A stretch of DNA of 18,553 nucleotides from JAGTQI01 sp038868115 (GTDB lineage Archaea > Thermoproteota > Bathyarchaeia > Bathyarchaeales > Bathycorpusculaceae), in contig JAWBXA010000021.1 in NCBI GenBank assembly GCA_038868115.1, positions 1-18,553 of the forward strand, written 5' to 3'. The position numbers and the translations under genes are program-made. Below are positions 14,710 to 18,553 of this stretch, piece by piece; the first letter of the stretch is position 1, and every line of letters starts with the position of its first letter. The notes under the pieces are model-generated. The model saw only the letters and a program-made list of their open reading frames with translations, did not search any database and had not been told where the DNA came from.

Positions 14710-16113
14710 GTGAAAGGCTCGTTAGGCCTTGTTAACGAAGAGAACATGAGCATGCTGACAGATCTTTACGAGCTTACAATGTGCGCAAGCTACTTTGACA
14801 ATAAAAGGCTTGAACCAGCCACTTTCGACCTTTTCATAAGGCGTTTACCCCAGAACCGCTCGTACTTCCTATTCGCCGGACTTGAACAAGTCTTATTGTT
14901 TCTTGAAAAAATGAGGTTCGCCGAGGAGCACATAAAATTCTTGAAAGGCCAAGGATTCAAGGAAGATTTTCTCGAATACTTAAGGAATTTTAAGTTTAGT
15001 GGTGATGTTTGGGCTGTTCCAGAGGGCACCGTGGTTTTTCCAAACGAGCCTTTGATTAGGGTTACAGCCCCAATAATAGAGGCGCAGCTGATAGAAACCT
15101 TCCTTTTAAACACCATTAACCTCCAAACCACTATCGCTACTAAGGCTTCTAGGGTTGTTTACGCCGCCCAAGGTAGATCCGTGATTGAGTTTGGTTTGAG
15201 AAGGGAACATGGAACAGATGCTGGGATGAAGGTTGCCCGTGCAAGTTATATAGCTGGCTGCAATGGAACATCAAATGTATTAGCTGGAATGATATATGGC
15301 ATCCCGGTTTTTGGAACTATGGCGCACTCCTTCGTCATGTTTTTCGACAGCGAAATAGAATCTTTCAGGGCTTTTGCCAAAACCTTCCCTGACAAGTCTA
15401 CTCTTCTGATAGACACTTTTGACAATATTAAAGGTGCAGAAAACGCTATAACAGTCGCCAAAGAGTTGGAAAAAATGGGATTTAGGCTTCGCGGGGTACG
15501 CATCGACAGTGGGGACCTTGTTGAAATAAGTCGAAAAGTTAGGAAAATGCTCGACAATAATGGGCTTGGTTATGTGCAAATATTTGCAAGCGGAGACCTC
15601 GACGAATATAAAATAGAAGAGTTGCTGAGCAAAGGCGCAAAAATAGACGCTTTTGGCGTTGGAACCCGCATGGGCACATCGGCAGACAGACCCTATGTTG
15701 ACATAATTTACAAGCTATGCGAAAAGATGAACGAGAAAGGAAAATTCGAGCCGGTAATGAAGCTAAGTGAAAGAAAAGCCACTCTCCCAGGAAGAAAGCA
15801 AGTCTTTAGGTTTAAAGATAAGGAGGGAAAATTTGTTAAAGATATAATAGCCTTGGAGGGCGAAAACATCGGTGGTGAATCACTCCTCGTCAAGGTTATG
15901 GAGAAGGGCAAAATAATCTATGAGCTGCCATCCCTCGAAGAAATAAGAAAAAACGCCTTAAATAATCTTTCAAAGCTTCCAGAAAAGTACAAAAAGCTTA
16001 GGGGCGTAGCTAAATATCCGGTTGAGTTGAGTCCCAAACTTAAGAGACTTATAAGGGATTTGAGGGAAAAGCTAAAAAAGGTTGAAGATACTGTTTCTGA
16101 CCGCAGATTATAA
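14710..16113 (+). CDS. pncB: Nicotinate phosphoribosyltransferase
   Basis: A protein of about 467 residues that joins nicotinate to PRPP to form nicotinate mononucleotide in NAD salvage. Family motifs are clear: NEENMSMLTDLYELTMCASYF at the start (residues 8-28), IEFGLRREHGTDAG, FGTMAHSFVMFF, LLIDTFDNIKGA, VRIDSGDL, and GVGTRMGTSADRPYVD. The frame stays open back into the reductase gene (14638), but AGGTGAT at 14699-14705 matches the 16S tail and points to the GTG at 14710; an ATG at 14704 is the alternative. That leaves 28 bp after nrdJ, so the two are probably co-transcribed. The stop faces a minus-strand membrane-protein gene 15 bp away. Confidence 0.95.
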   Translation: MKGSLGLVNEENMSMLTDLYELTMCASYFDNKRLEPATFDLFIRRLPQNRSYFLFAGLEQVLLFLEKMRFAEEHIKFLKGQGFKEDFLEYLRNFKFSGDVWAVPEGTVVFPNEPLIRVTAPIIEAQLIETFLLNTINLQTTIATKASRVVYAAQGRSVIEFGLRREHGTDAGMKVARASYIAGCNGTSNVLAGMIYGIPVFGTMAHSFVMFFDSEIESFRAFAKTFPDKSTLLIDTFDNIKGAENAITVAKELEKMGFRLRGVRIDSGDLVEISRKVRKMLDNNGLGYVQIFASGDLDEYKIEELLSKGAKIDAFGVGTRMGTSADRPYVDIIYKLCEKMNEKGKFEPVMKLSERKATLPGRKQVFRFKDKEGKFVKDIIALEGENIGGESLLVKVMEKGKIIYELPSLEEIRKNALNNLSKLPEKYKKLRGVAKYPVELSPKLKRLIRDLREKLKKVEDTVSDRRL

Positions 16114-16128
16114 CATCCACATCTTGTT

Positions 16129-16680
16129 TCAGCTTCTAAGCGCCGTTAGGAGATTTATGAAAGCTACTTCCACTATAGCAGCAATGAAAAATACGCTGTA
16201 AATGTAGACCAGGTCTTTTGTTTTAAGCGTTCTGCTTAACGTCTTTTTAAGTGTTAAATAGATACCGCAACCTTCGACTATTCCCACAGGCATGCTCATA
16301 ACCAGCATTCTAGGTGATGCTTCCAAGTTGACCTTCCCATATATTAGGGTGCAACCCCTCAATATGCTTAGGAAAACAATCATCAGGGTGAAGACTATAG
16401 CGAAGGCTTGTGGATGCTCCAAAACGATATACGAATATTTTTCCCTTTTAAAGAAACCCGCAACAACAAGGTCTACATAGAAGGACATGCCAAGGAGAAT
16501 CATGGAGACAACAAGCACGTTATGTAGAAATATCATTCCAACAGCCAATATTTGATTTTGCATAATGCCTTTTGCTAGGACCATAAAGAAAACCGTGTTT
16601 TCAAATGAAGATAGAAGAAGCAAGAAGAGAAAGGCTAAGCCTAAAATTAAGACGCGCTTTCGTGATTCCGACAAGTGCAA
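16129..16680 (-). CDS. Integral membrane protein, function unknown (faint SpoIIM/DUF95 resemblance)
   Basis: Up to 183 residues with a short charged N-terminus (HLSESRKR) and about five hydrophobic segments (roughly 10-32, 43-66, 88-110, 125-142 and 156-178). Features such as FLHNVLVV in the second segment and PVGIVEGCGIYL in the fourth loosely resemble stage II sporulation protein M/DUF95 proteins, which occur in many archaea without sporulation, but I would not rely on that. There is no ATG near the start. TTG 16680 and TTG 16674 are both possible; GAGGT lies 6 nt before the latter, which I favour. The upstream membrane gene's TAG is at 16687-16689, just before that GAGGT, so the two genes are likely coupled. 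Confidence 0.7.
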   Translation of the reverse strand: MHLSESRKRVLILGLAFLFLLLLSSFENTVFFMVLAKGIMQNQILAVGMIFLHNVLVVSMILLGMSFYVDLVVAGFFKREKYSYIVLEHPQAFAIVFTLMIVFLSILRGCTLIYGKVNLEASPRMLVMSMPVGIVEGCGIYLTLKKTLSRTLKTKDLVYIYSVFFIAAIVEVAFINLLTALRS

Positions 16681-16686
16681 ACCTCG

Positions 16687-17163
16687 CTACGCGAAAGGCC
16701 ATATTGAGCGTAGCCAATCAAATATCCTTTCCAGAATGCGGAAGGCGAAGGCCAAGAGCAAAAAAACCGCCAAATAAATTATTACTGCCAATATGCCAAT
16801 AGCTACTGCGCCGAGCCATCCGGTTTCAAATAAACGCTTAATCAAGATAAGCCAGACAAAAAGGCTCAGGATTAGAGTAATCAATGGATACGGTATAAAA
16901 ATCGCGAACAGTGTAGTTAAAACCGTTCCTAAAAGGGAAATTATAAAGGCATCAGAGAGTAGGGCGCGTTTCCTGCCAACCACGATTAGCCCTGCAATGT
17001 ATAAAACAACTGCTAGTACAAACAATGATAGGAAAAACCATGCGATTGCAAAAATTAAAACCAATCCTTCGGGCAATCCCCAAGGCCACTCTGGCCTCTT
17101 GCCAGCTCTAAATGACAATTGCAAAATAGTTTCAATTAGTTTTTGCCAGACCATTTCATTCAC
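16687..17163 (-). CDS. Integral membrane protein, unrecognised
   Basis: Up to 158 residues. A short amphipathic N-terminus with WPWGLPEG is followed by four strongly hydrophobic segments (about 32-58, 68-90, 93-110 and 115-142) and a C-terminus with RIFDWLRSIWPFA. I recognise no family. The start may be GTG 17163 or ATG 17154; GTGA before the latter and a T-rich/TATA-like element at 17183-17196 allow either with a very short leader. It is the first gene of a pair with the membrane protein gene that begins a few bases after its TAG stop. No signal peptide or soluble domain is visible. Confidence 0.7.
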   Translation of the reverse strand: MNEMVWQKLIETILQLSFRAGKRPEWPWGLPEGLVLIFAIAWFFLSLFVLAVVLYIAGLIVVGRKRALLSDAFIISLLGTVLTTLFAIFIPYPLITLILSLFVWLILIKRLFETGWLGAVAIGILAVIIYLAVFLLLAFAFRILERIFDWLRSIWPFA

Positions 17164-17182
17164 TTAACGCCAAATTTTGCAT

Positions 17183-17196
17183 ACTAAAAATAAAAG
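17183..17196 (-). terminator. T-rich tract between ferritin and membrane genes (terminator and/or TATA)
   Basis: On the minus strand this reads CCTTTTATTTTTAG, 13-26 nt after the stop of the encapsulin-type ferritin and 20-33 nt before the GTG of the membrane-protein gene. It could end the first transcript and also serve as the TATA box for the second. Confidence 0.4.
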
Positions 17197-17208
17197 GTTA
17201 TCTCAAGT

Positions 17209-17511
17209 TTATGCCGTTTTTGGCGATTTGCCCATCATCATCTCTTCAACTTCTCTCCCACCTTTCTCAAGCTCTTTAACCTGTTCTTTGTCTTCCTTCA
17301 AGAGTAGCGTTTGAAACTCGCCCATGTGGGTTTTTTCTTCTCTGGCTACTTCTAGAAGCACTTTTCTAATGTTTTCGCTTGTTGTTGCGGCTGCCAGCTG
17401 CTCGTAGAGATTTATCGCGTCTAATTCGGCGATTATGGCAGCTCTCAAGATTTCACAGTCTAAAAGTTTCTTTTCAACCTTATCGACTTTGACGGGGATT
17501 TGAGACAACAT
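17209..17511 (-). CDS. Stand-alone encapsulin-type ferritin-like protein (EncFtn family)
   Basis: A 100-residue two-helix ferritin-like protein. AIIAELDAINLYEQL and REEKTHMGEF carry Glu29, Tyr36, Glu59 and His62. Their spacing (7, 30 and 33 residues from the first Glu) equals the Glu32/Tyr39/Glu62/His65 set I recall for the Rhodospirillum EncFtn iron site, and the sequence strongly resembles the ferritin domain fused to the encapsulin of Pyrococcus. Such proteins assemble as rings whose ferroxidase centre forms between subunits, and they normally act inside an encapsulin shell. No shell gene lies in this window, and the tail (MMMGKSPKTA) is not an obvious cargo peptide. The ATG follows GGAGGTGA by 9 nt. 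It is the third of three ferritin-like genes in a row. Confidence 0.88.
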   Translation of the reverse strand: MLSQIPVKVDKVEKKLLDCEILRAAIIAELDAINLYEQLAAATTSENIRKVLLEVAREEKTHMGEFQTLLLKEDKEQVKELEKGGREVEEMMMGKSPKTA

Positions 17512-17558
17512 TCTTTAAATTCACCTCCGTTTAGTTCTTGATTTATCGCAGCAATATG

Positions 17559-17575
17559 TTAATGACGCACATTAA
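17559..17575. promoter_or_regulatory. Inverted repeat at the encapsulin-type ferritin promoter
   Basis: TTAATG-acgca-CATTAA is a perfect 6-bp dyad with a 5-nt spacer. It overlaps a TATA-like AGTTTAATG on the minus strand, about 50-65 bp before the ferritin ATG. This is a good position for a repressor, perhaps iron- or redox-responsive; the regulator is unknown. Confidence 0.4.
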
Positions 17576-17647
17576 ACTTTTTGCAAAAGTGTTGGAATGG
17601 TGGCCGTCATATTTTTCATGATGCTTGAGAAATCAGAAAAATCGAGT

Positions 17648-17659
17648 GAAAAGAAAAAG
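17648..17659 (-). terminator. T-tract terminator after the bacterioferritin-like gene
   Basis: On the minus strand CTTTTTCTTTTC starts 12 nt after the TAG stop, a typical archaeal T-rich terminator. It implies that the adjoining ferritin genes are transcribed separately. Confidence 0.5.
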
Positions 17660-17670
17660 TTTGGGAGTAC

Positions 17671-18090
17671 CTATATTTCTTCTGCTAGCGTTGTAAAGAG
17701 GTCGTGGTGCTCTTCTTCATCTTCTAGGATTTCTTCGAATAGGTGAGCTGTTGTTATATCGTTTTCTTTTTCTGCTTGGGCTATTATCTCCTTGTATAGG
17801 TTTATGGCGTTTTCTTCGTCCTTAATATCTTGTTGTATCATTTCCTTAAGCGTCTTGCCGACAAATATTTCGGTTGGCTTTGTTGTGGGTGTTCCGCCCA
17901 GATAGACGAGTCTTTCAGCGATGGTTTCTGCATGTTTCATTTCTGTGACCGCTACTTTTTTTAGTTCTTCTTGAATTGCGAAGCCTTTGACGCCACTCCA
18001 TTGGACGTGTTGCCACATGTACTGTATGGAAACTTGCATTTCCCTTGCGATGGCGTCGTTCAGCATTTCCAACAATTTTTTAGAAACCAA
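17671..18090 (-). CDS. Bacterioferritin-like ferritin family protein
   Basis: A 139-residue four-helix ferritin-like protein. Ligands fall almost where they do in bacterioferritin: Glu17 (AIAREMQ), Glu50 and His53 (TEMKHAE), Glu92/93 (KDEENAINLY), and Glu126 with His128/129 (LEDEEEHH). Met51, next to Glu50, matches the haem-ligand Met of E. coli bacterioferritin, so haem binding at a dimer interface is possible. Such proteins oxidise Fe(II) with O2 or peroxide and may store iron in 24-subunit or smaller shells. The start is TTG, fixed by a full GGAGGTGA 6 nt upstream; the ATG between them is out of frame. The length is shorter than the usual 155-160, lacking most of the fifth helix. Confidence 0.88.
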   Translation of the reverse strand: MVSKKLLEMLNDAIAREMQVSIQYMWQHVQWSGVKGFAIQEELKKVAVTEMKHAETIAERLVYLGGTPTTKPTEIFVGKTLKEMIQQDIKDEENAINLYKEIIAQAEKENDITTAHLFEEILEDEEEHHDLFTTLAEEI

Positions 18091-18123
18091 AACATTTCAC
18101 CTCCCTTCAGTTTGTTTCATTTT

Positions 18124-18143
18124 GTTTAAAAGTTTTGTCAAAA
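18124..18143 (-). promoter_or_regulatory. Promoter and dyad upstream of the bacterioferritin-like gene
   Basis: A TATA-like ACTTTTAAACA (minus strand) lies about 40 bp before the TTG. Immediately upstream is TTTTG-T-CAAAA (18133-18143), a perfect 5-bp dyad with one central base, covering the BRE position. It is a candidate operator; its core differs from that of the dyad at 17559-17575. Confidence 0.35.
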
Positions 18144-18194
18144 TCTGCGAAGCTTTGCAAAAATATGGAAATTACTATGGTGCGCAATTCTAGA

Positions 18195-18553
18195 CTATCC
18201 GCCTGGCGCTCCATGGAATGGCACATTTTTCCAGAGAATGTCCCACCAGTCTTCTTCTGTTATTGTTTCGCCCTTCACAAAAATTTCTAAAACTTCTTTT
18301 AGGAGTTCGTGGTGCCGCTTTTCGTCGGCAAGTATGGCTGTTAAGAGAAGCTTAACCTTCTCATTCTCAACCGTTGGTAGCATTTCACTTATCCTCTTCA
18401 TGAGCTCAGCCTCGATTTGAATATGCCTTTCCACAAGTTTCCTTTGTTTGTCAAGGTGTTCTTGGGCGAGTGCTTGCTGGGTTGTGGTTAAAAGTTTTAG
18501 GGCGGCGTCATACATTTCCGCGTGTTTCAGAGAATCCAGCGAAATTCCCCTCA
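18195..18553 (-). CDS. Ferritin-like protein (N-terminus beyond the window)
   Basis: The frame is open to the right edge, so the gene's start lies outside; an internal Met at 18515 is not the true start, because the upstream codons (ISLDSLKHAEMY) continue the ferritin pattern. The visible 118 residues contain LKHAEM, EAELMKRISEML and ILADEKRHHELL, that is, Glu and E-x-x-H iron-ligand motifs in the later helices of a four-helix bundle, then a tail ending NVPFHGAPGG. It belongs to the rubrerythrin/ferritin superfamily, but I cannot place the subfamily. It lies 104 bp before the bacterioferritin-like gene on the same strand and ends in TAG. Confidence 0.8.
   Translation of the reverse strand, partial: RGISLDSLKHAEMYDAALKLLTTTQQALAQEHLDKQRKLVERHIQIEAELMKRISEMLPTVENEKVKLLLTAILADEKRHHELLKEVLEIFVKGETITEEDWWDILWKNVPFHGAPGG

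Noticed and set aside
16565..16802. Lysine- and arginine-rich plus-strand frames resembling small ribosomal proteins
   Set aside because: They are antisense to the membrane-protein genes; the basic composition is the complement of hydrophobic codons.
1..18553. CRISPR array, insertion sequence, integrated element or phage genes
   Set aside because: I saw no regular repeat-spacer pattern, transposase, integrase or terminal inverted repeats, and no direct repeat of a tRNA 3' end in the gaps.

Overview
The window looks like a piece of an archaeal chromosome, most likely from the TACK side (a Bathyarchaeia-like lineage is my guess, not shown). Direct archaeal signs are a transcription factor B gene, an aIF1/SUI1 gene with an N-terminal zinc knuckle, TATA boxes about 25 bp before the inferred transcript starts, strong GGAGGTGA-type ribosome binding sites mixed with near-leaderless genes, and a tRNA-Leu with a bulge-helix-bulge intron and no encoded CCA. 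TTG and GTG starts are common. TAG is an ordinary stop here: it ends the TFB, zinc-ribbon, aIF1, one membrane-protein and two ferritin genes.

Layout. (1) 1-4605, minus strand: a nucleotide-sugar operon read from right to left: sugar-1-phosphate nucleotidyltransferase, phosphohexosamine/hexose mutase (GlmM type), a UDP-sugar dehydrogenase homologue lacking its catalytic residues, and a Gfo/Idh/MocA oxidoreductase cut by the window edge. It probably supplies activated sugars for surface glycans. (2) 4692-5429, plus: a creatininase-family gene interrupted by one in-frame TAG but otherwise intact. (3) 5434-9062: glutamine metabolism. GMP synthase and glutamine synthetase lie on the minus strand, with a divergent Lrp/AsnC regulator sharing the glnA control region. 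(4) 9144-10767: intron-containing tRNA-Leu(GAG), a roughly 290-nt gap, tRNA-Gln(TTG) and a minimal-nucleotidyltransferase protein. (5) 10852-12490: TFB with a long leader and two TATA boxes, facing a small zinc-ribbon gene and aIF1. (6) 12588-16113, plus: adenosylcobalamin-dependent ribonucleotide reductase followed by nicotinate phosphoribosyltransferase. (7) 16129-17163, minus: two overlapping or abutting membrane-protein genes. (8) 17209-18553, minus: three consecutive ferritin-like genes, one of them a stand-alone version of the encapsulin-type ferritin domain; the last is cut by the right edge.

Most of this is housekeeping. The points that deserve a second look are the catalytically stripped sugar dehydrogenase inside an otherwise intact operon, the single-TAG creatininase gene, the ferritin trio with an encapsulin-type ferritin and no shell gene in view, and a pair of ACAAATGT dyads 31 bp apart on the lrp promoter. 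I saw no CRISPR array, insertion sequence, phage gene or convincing wholly new system.
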